Shown: positions 11,301-24,526 of the stretch, piece by piece
Layout: every line of letters starts with the position of its first letter
How positions within the stretch are numbered: the stretch's first letter is position 1
Source: Acridotheres tristis
Taxonomy: Eukaryota; Chordata; Aves; Passeriformes; Sturnidae
DNA length: 64,000 bases
Direction: 5' to 3'
Assembly: GCA_037013685.1 (NCBI GenBank)
Contig: CM072891.1
Span: forward strand, 434,001-498,000
The notes under the pieces: model-generated
The model's database searches: none
Told to the model about the DNA's origin: nothing
The model's input: only the letters and a program-made list of their open reading frames with translations
Program-made: the position numbers and the translations under genes

Positions 11301-14300
11301 GGATATTTATTTGATCCTTAGCAAGGCTCATCCTCCCCACCTGTTACTTGTTTGGCAAGTGACCCCAGCTTTCAGGGTTTAAAGCCCTGAAGTCATAGAT
11401 CCACACCCAACTGAAAGGAGCAAAGCAAACCAGTTTGAGCAGCTGGCAACAGGAAGAAGCTGTATTTGGTGCTTGCACTGCCATGTGCTCCACCCAGAGC
11501 TGTCATTTAAAGTCCTGCTTCCAGTAAGAATCCTGGCTGCCCATAAAAAGAACATTAAGGGTCTTTCACCAGATCCATGCAGAGGATAACCAGATCCATG
11601 CAGAGGATAACGGGGCTTTTAAAAACAAGAATGCAGAGGAAAATGTGTTAATCTCTGCTTGCCAGCCTGGCAAAGGTGAGGCTCTCCCCTGGCTTTGGCT
11701 TTCCAATTTCTGGCAATGCTGCAGCAGCTGCATACCAAGCAGCAGAAGTAAATGTACCTACACAGCTGGCATTTTAAATGTTACACTGGCCTTTGGGACC
11801 TTAAAGAGCTCTCCTTCTTAAAGACATTAATGGTACTTTCTACTATCCCAGAGTTTTTATGGCAAATGCTACTAAGAAGAAGTACATGTGACACAATACT
11901 TGTCCTTTCCCAAAACATGATAGAGACAGTTGGGCAGAGAGGAGGGGAAGGAAAGAAGGGGAAAAGGCACAATTAGAACTTGCATGTAATAAATAAATTC
12001 TTCAGATGGAGGCATTTTAAGAGATCTCAGGGCTTTCCAGGCAAGTAATTGAAGGGTGTGTCCAGGCTTAAGAGATGATGAAGTGCACCTTGTGATCACA
12101 GAACACACCCAGGAGCACACACAAAGGCTTGGTGGATTACAGTACAGGTACATATGGGGCAGATGGTTTGCTACTGAATATACAGCACTACAAACCCTTC
12201 AGTTCCATAGTGTACATTCATCTTCAACTAGAGATCAGTTGGAGTTGCTTCTTTATTTAGTCTAGACTCATACATTCTGACTTATCTTTGCCAGTGTTCA
12301 CTTTCTATACCTTTTAGCCTATCTAGTTGCAGGCACGTTTAAGGTACTGAAACCCATGAAATGCTTTCTTGACCATTTCTTCCTCAAATCACTATGCTGA
12401 TATTAAATAGGAGACAAATGTACCTTCAAGTTCTGTGAAATTCTGGAACAACTAAGCTAGTTTTAAGCTAGTCTTTATAGGTTTCCATTTCACCAACTAA
12501 TGTTACAGTGCAAACTGAAGTATATCCTTACAAATTCTCAGAATAAATTCATCATTCAATTTTCTCACCCCTTAAATGCATTGTATTCTCAGTGTTATCC
12601 CACGGGGAACTGAAGAATAGCTGATTCACATGAAGTATTCTCTGTATCAAAGCTTCTTATCTATCCTAGGAGGAGCAGCCAGCAGCTAGCTGCAATGGAA
12701 TGTAAGGACTTTTTTGGATCAAGAAAACATTCTTCAGATGCTTAGTCCTAGAGCACTCTGTCACCTCCTCCCTTCCCACAAAGGGAGCGTGTCTGTTTCT
12801 CTAGAAGTTAATGTGTCTTCAAGTAAGCTTTGCTTCACCAGTTCAAGCAATAAAAAAGTTACCTTTAGTAATTTTAGAAACTGTCATACTTACCAGCGTT
12901 TTGTTCCCTGTAAAGCTGCTGTCCTAAAACTTGTGTTTTTATAGTCTCTTTTGTCCTCATAATAGCAAGAAAGTAGTTCCTATACCACCCAAGCTGGAGT
13001 TTTAGTACTACAGAAAAACCTTCCCACTTATTTTATAGACGAAGTAAGGCTTATCCAGTGCTATTAACACATTAGGGCATAAGAGCCCGAGGACAATTTC
13101 TGTACTTGTTCATTTAGCTGGCCCAACAACACTACTTAGTTATATTTTAAAAACAATCCAAACACCTTTAGGAATGTTATGTCATTCCAGCCTAGGTACT
13201 CTCTAAGTGTGCAACTGGCTCTCAAAATGGAAATGGACATCATATGATGGGTAAATGGTTCACAATTCACACATGAAAGCTTCTGTAAAAAGCTGGCTAT
13301 TCTCAAGTACTTAGCCAATAGGTAATCTGTATTCATTTTTGCAGAATACATGAGAGAAATGTGCAATTGTTCGTGCACTGTTTAGCATCATACCTGCCTA
13401 TGCCATACATACCAACACGATGTGTAAATCCTGTTGGGAAAGATTCAGATTGGACCCAGTCGCTGCCTTGTGCCCAAGGCACTATTCCTGACATCTGACT
13501 CCAGACAGACCGTGACAAAAGCCACAGTGTGGATGCGCTGCATGAATTCAGCTGTGGATCTAAACGAAAGCTGGAGTTCTGCCTCTGCTGGAGCTGCACT
13601 GCCAGGAATACTAGGATAATGCACTATGTCTGGGAGCTGCAAGAACCACTGCACGTGCTGCAGGCTTGGTGTGGGCTCCAGGGACATCTCAATTTTGTGA
13701 TAGGCTCAGCCTTTGGATTTAACTGGGCTTTGTTCTGTGCATGGCTGAATAGCCTTAGTAATTATGGTCTATTTTAAATGGGTTTTGAGTTCATGTCATT
13801 TCCTGCTATTTTTTTCAAATTAGTAAACACTACTGTCTATATAGAATAGCCACTATCACATTTAAAATAAACTTCCTATGGATCTGTACACAAAAATAAT
13901 AGCAGAGACTCAGGAAATTATGAGTGTCCTGCAAGGTACTCTGTAAACTGAGATTCTGTAAATACTACTTGGTGTTCACTGCTGCAGATCTTCAGACGAT
14001 ACCTTCTCTAGCAGGTATTTTGCATCCAAGCTAACTGCACTGAGCACAAGACTTAGTGTGAGACCATTTGGCAAAGGCAATGGTTTAATCGCAGGGGAGG
14101 ATATTTTCTTTCACATTTTGAAAGGCAGGTTGATGTTTTATTTCTTGCACTGCAATAATAGCTAAAGGCACTTGTCCAGATTGTTCTTCTGGATCAGCTA
14201 TTCAAGCTGTTGTCAAAAGTAAGTACAGTCTTGAACAATCCACTTCCTCTTAGTTATACCTCTGCTTTGCATTTCATAAGGGAAGGTATCTCATTTCATT

Positions 14301-17300
14301 TTCACTATTTTAGGTAGCCTTTCAAATTAAGAATTAAGCTCTCTAACTGGGAGAATTATTTTGTACATATATAGAAGTAAAATGTTTTATTGTGAATTTG
14401 TTCCTGAAATGTCTATCATAAAGAAGTGCACTTCTGAATGCTAAAGCTACATACTTCATGCATACGTCATATGTGTTAAGGAGAGACGTATCAGATATGA
14501 GCTTTTCCAGTATTTTTTCCACTATGACTAAGTAAGTTAGTAAATGCACACTCCTATTTTCTAAATATTTATATTCATACCATCATGCAGATGAGACCCA
14601 TGTAGATGCATTTCTTCAGGAATCATTCAGACATGGTATTGCACCTGTTGCCAACATTAGCGTTTGCCTGTAATGCAACAACTTCTCCAAACAGTGCAGA
14701 CTAAGAACAGGATGCCATCCACAGGGATCTCAACAAGCTCAAGAATTGTGCCCAGGGGATTCTCATGGGGTTTAACACAGCCAAGTGCTGGTGCTGCACC
14801 TGGGTCAGAGCAACCCCCGGGATCAGCCCAGGCTGGGGATGGACAGATGAGAGCAGCCCTGCCCAGAAGGACCTGGGGGTGCTGCTGGAGGAGAGGCTGG
14901 ACATGACCCAGCCATGGGCACTCCCAGCCCAGAGAGCCAAGGGTGTCCTGGGCTGCATCCAAAGCAGCGTGGGCAGCAGGGCCAGGGAGGGGATTCTGCC
15001 CCTCTGCTCTGCTCTGTCAGACCCCACCTGCAGGGCTGCACCAGCTCTGGGGTGCCAGCACAGCAAGGACAGGGACCTGCTGGAGACACTCCACAGGAGC
15101 CCACCAAGATGATCAGAGGAATGGAGCATCTCTGCTATGAGGAAAGGCTGAGAGAATTGGGATTATTCAACCTGGAAAAGTGATGATTTAGAAGTCACTT
15201 AACTGGGGCCTTCCAGTACCTAAGGGGAGCCTTACATGAAAGCTGGAGAGGGATGTTTTACCAGGGCATGTAGTGACAAGGGGAAATGGCTTCAAACTGA
15301 AAGAGAACAGATGTAAATAAGATATTAGGAAAAAATTCTTTACTATTAAGGTATTAAGGGACTATCCCAGTTTTCCCAGAGAAGTCGTAGATGTCTCATC
15401 CCTGAAGATATTCAAGACCCAGAGAGTGGATGGAGCTCTGGGCAACCTGGTCTAGTGGAAGGTGTCCCTTCCCATGGCAAGGGGTTTGGAACTAGAAGAC
15501 CTTTAAAGTCTCTTCCAGCCCAAACCATTCTATGATATTGCAGCAGCCTTTCTCAGCTATTAAACGGGGTAGTGGAAGTAGCTCAAGGTGTAGAGCTCTT
15601 GGCAGGAAATTGCTGAACAGAGGCAGAAGGATTTAGAATTGTCAATATCCCAAATGACTCAGATAATCAGGCAATTGCATGCTCAAAGTACACTATATGG
15701 AAACATAGGGATTCTTTTTATATGTAATTACTAAATAGGTCAGGTTAGTCTCTACTTTGGTAAAGCTCATATACATGAGCACATAGTTCAGGATTAGAAC
15801 TAACTGAATACAGAAAAAATGTATTTCTATAATCGCTCACACACCTTAAGTATCCCTTCACACAGGAATGTCATTATTGCTCTTTCATAGCATCAGTGAA
15901 TTTAAAGGTTTTACTAACAGCACAGCATTTTCTAAATTTCAGGAAGGAAACAGACATAATGGGTGAGTGTACATATATATATGTATATATATCGTCAGCA
16001 AATGAGACGGTTACAGCATGTAGCAAGCTTTAAAATATTTTCAAAAGTGAAATTAATTATTTCCTGTTGTTTTTTTCTTTTTTTCCTTCTTTAGTAAAGA
16101 AGTAATTACAAGAAAAATTACAGATTTTTTCTATGTTCTTCATAAGTGGTAATTCATAAAGTAAATAAACTAAATTACTTGACAGTACTTGATTGCAAGA
16201 TGGCAACTGTATTTCTGTTGTGTAACTGAAACTCTTTTTACCAGCAGATCTGCATTTAACCAACAACAAATATAAGCATAAGAAGAGCAGGAGTAGAGTT
16301 AACATGCAGTGGAACTGGAAGAACTGAGAAGGAAGACTGTGCTACATTCTCCTGGTTTAATTTTTCTAGTATTGTGTTTTATTTACTTGCTATTTGTGTT
16401 TAATTGTTCAGGACTGTATTTTAGTATTTGTATTTGGGCGAGTTCTAAATCATATTTTGATTAATACCCTGCAAAACATACCCATGAAAATACAGCAGTG
16501 TAAGGGGAGGAGTAGGAAAAGAAGTTAACACCTCGTTTCCTAAATATTCTCATCCCAGGTTTTTTCCCTCCTTCCAAAGATAGACAAAGTAAAACTCACT
16601 TCTTGCTTTCATGAAGCAAGATCAAACTGCAAACATAATCTTACAAATAGTGCTGCTATTTGGCTCAAGACACAGATATACCATTCAGTTGTTATTACAG
16701 TAATTTCAATATCTATTTTATTGTAAACTCAAAGTGAAACCTTAAACTAGTTAAGCCTGAAAGTTCCCCATGAATTTAACTTTTCATGTACTTAGTTCTC
16801 TCAAAGCAAGCTCTCTGTATCTTACTTTAAATGGAAGCAGGTTTATCTTAATGATGGAGGATTTAAATAGGTGACCCATTTGAACATCAGCTTTGCTCTC
16901 AGAAAGGTGCCAAAATGGTGCTACTTACTCCATGTGCAAAACTGGTGAACATCTGCATTGACTTGAATGACAGTCAGTGCTATGAAGACAGCATGAACTG
17001 GAACATATACCAAAAACTGATAACAAATTGATTTCTGATACTGAAAAGGATACATCTAATTCACTCTGCAAAGAAAAGAGATAGACAGCTATTAGTTACA
17101 ATGTGATCTCTTATCTCAGATGATCTCATCTCATAATCATTAAACATTACACATCCCTTCAAAGGATAAAGAAAATCTTCAAAATAATGATAGAAAATTT
17201 TAGAGTGATTCAGATATGTGTTCTGGACTGAACAATTACATGCTCTTTCCTGCAACACTGCTTTGCTTTACATGTGTTCCCAGTCTCTGTAATCAAAGCT

Positions 17301-20300
17301 AATGTTTTACTTTAAAAACCCACTGAGGTTACCTACAAGTAACAATTTGAATATAGTCAGTGCCATCAGAGTGAGTGGGTGGAAAACCAGCAGCTCTAAT
17401 CATGGCAGTTCCAGCCCTATATTCTCTTTTCCTCCTTCTACAAAACCAGGACATTTATGCCAAGTTTACACAGTTGAAGTTGTTGCTGCAGATCATTTCA
17501 ACAGCAAAATCTAGACACTGTATATGCCCATGGCTGTGGTAGTGTCTGCATATATTAGGAAAGGCAAGGCAACTCCAAGCTTTGGATCCTTAGCACTGCT
17601 AAGTATTCTCCAGCCCCAGCAACACAATGCTTCATCTAATCATAATTTCCCTTTTATTTTTGGATTTTCCCCAAGCACTATTACTCATTTAACCAAAATG
17701 TCTGATTTAGAAGCCCTCATGGTGTCTCTGCAGTCAGCAGAAGAGATGGGGATCTTCACCAGTTGACTCGGCACACTTGAGGCATGACTCACTTTCTTGA
17801 GATACTCGTCAGTCTCCACTGCCAGTAATGGGAGCTTAGGATGACCAAATTTCTAACTTAAGTGCCTCAGTTAAATAGCTAAACTTAGAAAGAATTAATC
17901 ACAGCCTTAGCACTTAAGATCAGGTACAGTTGGGTGGAGATTCCCCAGTCTCTACTAAAAGAGGGAATCTTTACTTGCTACCTAGAGAATTTAGTTTGAT
18001 AATATGGTTTTCCTCCATGGTCTAATAAAGCTGGTAAGTTTTACTGGTAAAATTGCTACTATTTCTGTGGTCTAAAGATGATCTAAACTGGACTGGTTCT
18101 AGTCTACAGGCCTCTTCTGAGTGACTCTGTCAGTCTTCAATTAGAAGTTTTTAATGCATCACAAAAATTACATTTTAAGGGCCTGGTCAGTTTACATTTT
18201 CTCAGCATTAAAAAGTTGTTGGAGACATTGAAATTATTCTGAAAACTATGCAGAATTTTTCCTAGGCAGCCATATAAAAGTGAAGGAGACTCAGAATTAC
18301 ATCTCACAAGCAACTTTGAAAGCTTTCCCCCTAACTCCATTAATGTTTGTTCTCATATCTGAATTCAAGCTCTGTAAACTCCATTAGATAAAAATAGAGT
18401 ACGTGAGAATGTCTAAAGCCCTCAAGTCTAAAAATAATAGATGACAAAATGTCCTTCTAGAATGGGACACGTTGTCTTTTCCCAGAGTTCTGTCTCCATT
18501 ACTATCATCATAATTTGGGATTCTGCTAAAATTCTGCAAATCCTAAACAGTAATCTGTAAAAGTACAGATTTATACTTCTTGCTCTGTGGTTACTGCCAG
18601 AAACCCCAGCTAGAATTACAACCCTTGTCTTAGTGCTCTGCCATTTACCATGGTATATGATATTAAAACCAGAACCATCAAATGGCATGAGATTTCTTTT
18701 AGCACCCCCCCCTTTTAGGTTCCTTGAGTCTCAAACCCAAAATGTTATGAAAAATAAAAAAAAACCTCTGGTGTGATGAACTCAGCAAATTTCTAACAGC
18801 TATCAGTGGTTGGGTTTTATGTGTGGTCAAAGGATTTTATGTATACTATATTTATATGTATAAAAATTACATTTATTTTTGCTCCGCTTTAATTGAATAA
18901 AATTTGAGAGGTAGTTGGCAACTACTAGCTCAATCAGACAAACAAGATGACTAAATTTCATTGTGCATTCCTGTGCTGCCGAGATCTAATTCCATTCCTG
19001 GCTATCATTGCTTAGGTTGGGACTACAATCAGGAATTTTAAGAGAATCTGAACTCAGTGCAGTCAGAAAGTGATATACTCAGTACCAGCAGTTTCAATGG
19101 GCTGGGGCAACGTCAGTTGAGATAAGAGCCTAAAAGATTTGCCAAGCATCTAAACAGTGAAGGATACAGATGACTTTTTCAAGCATGTCCTTGAATTCAC
19201 AGAGGGAGCTCTGCCATGCCTGCTATGGTACTAGAACTGAGAAAGCAGTTACAGACCCTGCACACTGATATCTTGTATGTACAGTTACCAGTCTAATACC
19301 CTCGAGTACATGGACTACAGAGGAAACTATCCAGTCCTCTTTTCCGAGAGATATCCAACACATTTCAGCAAAGGTTAACTGAAACGCTGCCAAAGTATGA
19401 CTTCAGTCAATTTTTTTTTGTAACCAGATTATTACAAACCCTATATAAAATAACAAATGTTCTAACCAGAATTACAATGCTGCATTTTCGAACTTTGTAA
19501 AAACAAGCAAGCAAAAAAAATCTCCCACCAAAAGGAACAGTGTCATTTTAAGTGGAGCCATGTCTGATGCTGAATCCTTAACAAAATTACTATCTCTATA
19601 ATAGCTGTTTTATCAGATATCCACTGTTGCCTGACAACAATATGGGGAGTACAAGTACAGACTCGTTTCTTAGGTTTCTTTTGCTCCATTCCTCTGATCT
19701 TGTTCAGTGAGAGTGATGTCACTTCTCTGCTTCATGCTTACACCATCTTAATCATGAATAAAGTTCATTTGGGGAATGTAATGCTATAAAATGCCTAAAA
19801 ACTGCAAAGTAACACCTCTTTATTTCTTTAAAACATATAAAATGCCCACTGCTAATTTAAGAGTATATGACCCAAAGAAACCCCATAAAACCATGCTTTT
19901 CTAACAGAAATATTTCTGGTATTCCTTGTCTGATAATTTATAACCCATGTATACTTTTACTTCTGAAAAAATCAGCTCATACTGCCTTTCCCCACAGTGA
20001 TAATATTTATCAAAATTCTAAAATACTACATATTTTTCTCCTTTGATTTATTCTCTGAAATGACACGTTCCCCAAAGTTTTGAAAGAGAAAAAATATTTC
20101 ATAACAGATTCAGTGTCTCACTCACCACTCTGCTGAAGTATTTGTCCAAAACTTCCACAAAATTATGGATTAGTTCATATACTGCCATCTCATTCTGAAA
20201 TTAAACCAACTGAATATTAAATCAATATCTAGAAAATGTAATAGTATTCTTTGTGTTAATTCAGTTTGTGGTGAATGAAAAGCCAATAGAGTACTCTAGA

Positions 20301-22796
20301 CAACAGAGGAAGCTCTGCCCAGGCCATGTAGTTACCCAGCTGAGATGCTGAGAGCTGGGCAGGCTCAGGGCAGAGGCTCCAGGCCAGCCACACAGAGCAG
20401 CTCTGTGACAGCCAGTGGATTCCCTCACTGGGCTGCTGCCATCCCACTGCAGCCTTTGATCCAGCCCTCCCAGCTCAGCCCTATGGACACACACAGCTAA
20501 CCAGGTTAAGCTTGCCCATGCTGAAGTCACACCAGCCAGCTGTAGCACAGAGCCAGCCTCTGCTGGGCGATTTCTGTAGCAAAGCCAAAATAATTTGTCC
20601 CAAATTGTCTGCCATGATAACCCTGACCTGAAGATACTGTGGTAGGCAACAGCTACCTTCCAGACCACCCTGTTAAGGTCTCAACATAAAGAGCTGAATT
20701 AATTTCTGAGAACCAGTTACCAATGCAAACACTAAGGCCTCCCAGGTGCAACCTGAACAAATGAAATAACAGCACTTGTCAGCTTTCAAATACCTTTCTT
20801 TTTTTTCCCTTTTTGAAAAGCAAAATAAATTGGCATCTTTACAGCTGACAATATAGGAATTTTTCCTTTGGCCAAAGACATTAAAGGCAGTGAGAAGTCT
20901 TCCCAAATGAGACAGCTGACCTGGCTGTAATGCTAACATTTGTTGAGAAATGCCACCTCACAAAAATTAGTGCAGAATCAGTACAAGGGTCAGGAAGACT
21001 ACCTCATTGTAACAGTTTATTCTACTGCTAAAGACCAAAGTCAAATATAGCACGCTTGCTTTTATACCTCTCTTGTTCCAAAGAAATGAAACTGGATGAA
21101 GACTTGAGCTCTAGCCTGTGATAATCACTATAAATGTTCATTGCAAGAGGGTATATAATTTCTTACCTCTGTCTGGTCGATGCCAACAACTATGAAAAGG
21201 GCTGCATACTGTCTGTACACCAGCTTGAAGTCCTTATACTCAATGAAAGAGCACTAGGCAGAAGCAAAATGAGTCAAATATAGCAGCTGCCAGTTAAGCA
21301 TACCACAGTGTAAAGCACATTGCTCAAAGGGCCTGAGCTTTCAGGTTTGAAGGACCCACAGAGAACATGGATTTCCCAAGATTCATCAAACTTGAAAGAA
21401 ATTTAGTACAGTAACTGTTACACCACACTTTTCATCTGCTGGCAGAAAACATGCCACTGCTTTTTAAATGGAAAAACTGAAACATGCAGAACAGAAGTGA
21501 TTTGTTTGGGGTTATAAAGGCACCCAATACTTTCCCATAACTTTCATTTACAAGTCCTTTCAAAAAGAGACCTAAAGGTAATTTTCCTATTTAAAAAATT
21601 ATCAGTATTTTAATATAAAAATTAAGAATATTACACTTCCAGACCGAGTAGGGAATTAACATGTCTTTCCCAACAGGAGGGAGCCAGGAGATGGCGCCGT
21701 TTCACGCCGCTAGAGGAGATGTCGCCGCCTTTTGTCGCCGCCTCATTTCGCCCGGTGCCCGAAATGGCAGCGGCAGCGGCGGCGGCTCCTCCGCTGGAAG
21801 CTGCGCTCGAAATGCCCTCGCAGGAGCAGCACGAAGATGTTATTTCTTTAGCTGCTGTCAAAGCTGCGAACTAAGGGACTTATAAGAACTGCTATTTTAT
21901 TGAGCTTTCCTAGAATGAAGTATGTGAAGAGTGCTGTGCAAGGACACACATCATTAATGAAAAGTAAAGCAGCTGACTTCAGAACAAACAGATAATTTAA
22001 TTCACTGTCCAAGTCACATATTTCTCCTCTAATTCAAGTCAATGTTCCAAAGTTTGGTGCTTTTCTTAAAGAACAAATGATTTTAAGAGAGCAATGAAAA
22101 TCTCAACTTTCATCCAAACATTTTTCCAAATACTGTATTTGCTGATTGTCTTGCAGAACACGTCAACAATTTTTTTGAATAAAGAAGTCTAATACAGAGG
22201 TCTAAAAATTTGTTTCCAAAGCCCCCTGTGCTTTAGATAAAGTTTTCATAATTTGGAATCCTCTACCCTAAATTTAATCTCAGAGATGTCAGTACTCTGC
22301 CTTCTACCTTCTGGCAAAACAGTAATATCCCTTCATCCATTTCTATCAGACAAGCAATACAAGGATAAAATGAGTTTTTCCTAGACTTCTGAGTTTTTTC
22401 AAACAAAGAAGAGAAATCTTCATGACAGTGATACACACAACTCCAAAATCTCTGTAAACCTCAGAAAAACATATTTATTGAATACAGAATAACAGTTCAA
22501 CTCAATCTTTATTATCATGGACACAAATGGAATAATGAGCTGTGATAAACACTGATAGGTTTCAGAATTATCAGCAGGAGTGTTGTGAGATGGGGAAAAG
22601 TACATATATATATAGGAAAGTTATAAGATGCAGATAGAATAAAACCTACAAAACCTACCTCATCCTTTGAACGGGAGAGACAGTTTTTTATTACTTCAGC
22701 TTCCAGCATTGTCCGTTTATTAATTTCTACATGCTCATAATATCTGGACAGTCTTGTTTGACCTTGTTTGTTAACCATAAGAAAAAATTTTATCAT
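8245..22796 (-). CDS. AP4S1: AP4S1, AP-4 complex subunit sigma-1 (4 coding exons, minus strand)
   Basis: This is the small chain of the AP-4 heterotetrameric adaptor, which sorts cargo such as ATG9A out of the trans-Golgi network. Coding exons on the minus strand, 5' to 3': 22796-22659 (138 nt), 21253-21167 (87), 20194-20126 (69) and 8373-8245 (129, with stop), giving 140 residues. The first three exons have the same lengths as the human exons as I recall them. The N-terminus [20 protein letters not shown] is the longin-like sigma-adaptin start; [40 protein letters not shown] and [18 protein letters not shown] follow. The human protein has 144 residues; here the SELD that should open the last exon is missing because the acceptor has moved. 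The gene shares a divergent promoter with STRN3. The match to AP-4 sigma rather than AP-1/2/3 sigma is clear from the sequence and position. Confidence 0.93.
11568..11609. repeat. 21-bp unit, two exact tandem copies
   Basis: ACCAGATCCATGCAGAGGATA occurs twice head to tail with no mismatch, followed by the first two bases of a third copy. Confidence 0.95.
14700..15540 (+). mobile_element. CR1 LINE, 5'-truncated, end of ORF2 plus 3' end
   Basis: Forward copy. The first ~410 bases translate, with breaks, to the end of the CR1 reverse transcriptase ORF ([49 protein letters not shown]). The rest is the CR1 3' region, with GAGGAAAGGCTGAGAGAATTGGG and the terminal CTTCCAGCCCAAACCATTCTATGATATTG-type tail. 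The reading frame is interrupted, so the copy is dead. Confidence 0.92.
20126..20194 (-). CDS. AP4S1: AP4S1 third coding exon
   Basis: Minus-strand acceptor AATTTCAG, donor GTG|GTGAGT, 23 codons. It encodes [20 protein letters not shown] followed by SRV. It ends in phase 0, as in human. Confidence 0.95.
20195..21166 (-). other. AP4S1: AP4S1 intron with a GC-richer unassigned patch
   Basis: About 20290-20560 is clearly GC-richer than its surroundings (tracts such as GGGCAGGCTCAGGGCAGAGG) and may be an old repeat, but I could not assign it. Nothing else was seen. Confidence 0.45.
21167..21253 (-). CDS. AP4S1: AP4S1 second coding exon
   Basis: Minus-strand acceptor TTCTGCCTAG, donor GAG|GTAAGA, 29 codons in phase 0. 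It encodes [20 protein letters not shown] and ends VVGIDQTE. Confidence 0.95.
21254..22658 (-). other. AP4S1: AP4S1 intron containing a small GC-rich island
   Basis: AT-rich intron, except for the CpG- and GCN-rich block at 21664-21872 described separately. Confidence 0.7.
21664..21872 (+). pseudogene. GC-rich coding-like island, possible retrocopy of a 5' gene end (unidentified)
   Basis: A ~210-bp block dense in CpG and GCG/GGC triplets sits abruptly in AT-rich intron. On the plus strand one frame stays open from about 21678 to a TAA at 21870-21872. It reads [15 protein letters not shown], then an Ala run ([20 protein letters not shown]), then [16 protein letters not shown]. The other frames are also open because of the triplets. 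It looks like the first exon or 5' end of a housekeeping gene copied here. I do not recognise the parent. Confidence 0.3.
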
Positions 22797-22859
22797 TTCT
22801 TTTTTGTTGATTTCAGTGGTGGATTTCAATTTTGTGTGCAGGAATCAAGAAGAATATTT
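22659..22859 (-). CDS. AP4S1: AP4S1 first coding exon (start codon at 22796)
   Basis: The acceptor lies after a strong pyrimidine tract ending CCCCTGCCCCCAG (exon starts at 22859). Then come 63 nt of 5' UTR and ATG at 22796-22794 (G at -3). It encodes [20 protein letters not shown] through CLSRSKDE. The donor is GAG|GTAGGT. The 46 coding codons end at a codon boundary. Confidence 0.94.
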
Positions 22860-24526
22860 CTGGGGGCAGGGGAAAAAAAAAAAAAGAAGATAATACATAG
22901 GAATAAAGACTTCCTAAAAGCTATCCAACCCAGGTATGCATATATTTATGACTGAGTTTATTGCCAAAATATAGAACATTGAAAAAAAAATCTCAACTCT
23001 TTTGCACACATTCCATGGAAAACTCCCATTTTCCCCCACACAACTAATCACAAACTATCTAATAAATAACGGCTTTCAAATTTGAAATTTTCACATTTCA
23101 ATCAAATTAATTCCTTGATAGGATTTGGGAAATTAGAGGAGTAAACAATTACTTCTTCATAACCATAAATCTACTCACCATTTTCTTCCTGCATGCTAAC
23201 TGGTTTGCAAACATCAGAAATTTGCCCCATACCAAACCACACTAATACAGCTCCTAAGAGCAAAATTTGTCTATAAGCACTGTTTTCCGCCCCAACCTGT
23301 ATTTAACAATTACATGCATACCATTGTCTTATCAAATTGAATGGAGAGATGACAAAGGGAAATGCATGGGCCCCAACACGTGATAATTTCTTTAAGCCAG
23401 AATGAGAGACTCCTAAATATTTGGGTATCTGCAGTATCAACACATATCTTCAGCTGCACCAGGAACTAATGAAATCTGTCTTCTCCTGTCTGACTGCCCA
23501 CACTGATGCCTAAGGTAAATTCTGCACTTAATGAAAACTAAGTGTGGGTCTTCAATAGCTAAAGAGAAATCGGTTCACATTAATTACTCAAAAGAGCTTT
23601 ATTTCAATATAAATAACTATTAATCCACCCAACACCACTAAAATATAGCTGTATAATAGAAATAACCCACATGCAATGCACAGTGAAAAAAGGCATTAAA
23701 AAGAGCACAGCATATGTTAGAATCTGCTTGCTAAACAATTGGCATCTCTGATGTTTTGAAAAGCATGAAAATAGAATAAGCTGCAGATGTAATTTTTTGA
23801 AATAGAAGTTCTGGGTTATTTTCTTTAATGCCCGAGAACAATCACTAATGTTTTCCATCTGACTCTCTATTTGCATCCCAGATTTATTGGCCCAAATAAT
23901 CTTGAGGTGTGTGCACTGGAAATACAGCAATTACTGCAAAAGTTATTCCTTTTTTTCCAGTTCTGAAGAGCTGGTCGTTACCCGATGCATCTTAGGTCTC
24001 ACAGCTTCTATGACAAAGTCTAAACAGAAAAAACCTATCAGGAATCCACGAAACAATACAGTGTAGCTCTTTGAGTAAAAACAGAGTATCTTAATGCAGA
24101 AAAGCAAAAGGTGAAAAAATACAAGGCAAGCTCCATTGGCACTTCATATTATTAGCAACTTGAATAAGCTGGCTATACACCATGCATGGGTGACAAATCT
24201 TTCATGATAGTGATGCAGCTAGTCCCAATATATTGTGCTGACCTTAATTATTGCTTACTTCTGATTCACCGTGGTCATCGTTTTCTGAAAGAAAAGCCAC
24301 CTCTTTTACCATCACTTGGATCTGAAGAAAGTGATTCTCCGTGTACTGTGGTTTACTCTATCTACACGGAAGTTTAGATTTCCATATGTAATTTCAAATG
24401 TATTTTTACTAATTTGACTTGATACTGAGAATTCACTCTTAGTTGACTGACACATAATTAGTTCAGGATCAGTCCTCAAGATAACAGATTTTATTTGGAA
24501 TCATGACAATCTCAGAGCTTACTCAC
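22860..24526 (-). other. AP4S1: AP4S1 5' intron with an unassigned reading frame
   Basis: AT-rich. The only structure noticed is an open minus-strand stretch ending at a TAA at 23945-23943, reported under findings. Confidence 0.5.

Larger units (their letters stand above)
8374..20125 (-). other. AP4S1: AP4S1 last intron (11.75 kb)
   Basis: Long AT-rich intron. It holds a CR1 element at about 14.70-15.54 kb, a 21-bp tandem duplication at 11568-11609 and an AT dinucleotide patch near 15972-15992. No other family, RNA gene or conserved coding stretch was recognised. Confidence 0.65.

Noticed and set aside
14657..15183. Several overlapping open frames on both strands at about 15 kb
   Set aside because: They are GC-rich shadows of the dead CR1 element, not genes.
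20261..20668. 135-codon minus-strand frame overlapping the GC-richer patch in an AP4S1 intron
   Set aside because: It is Trp/Ser/Leu-rich with no recognisable domain. More likely an old repeat than a gene, but I could not name one.
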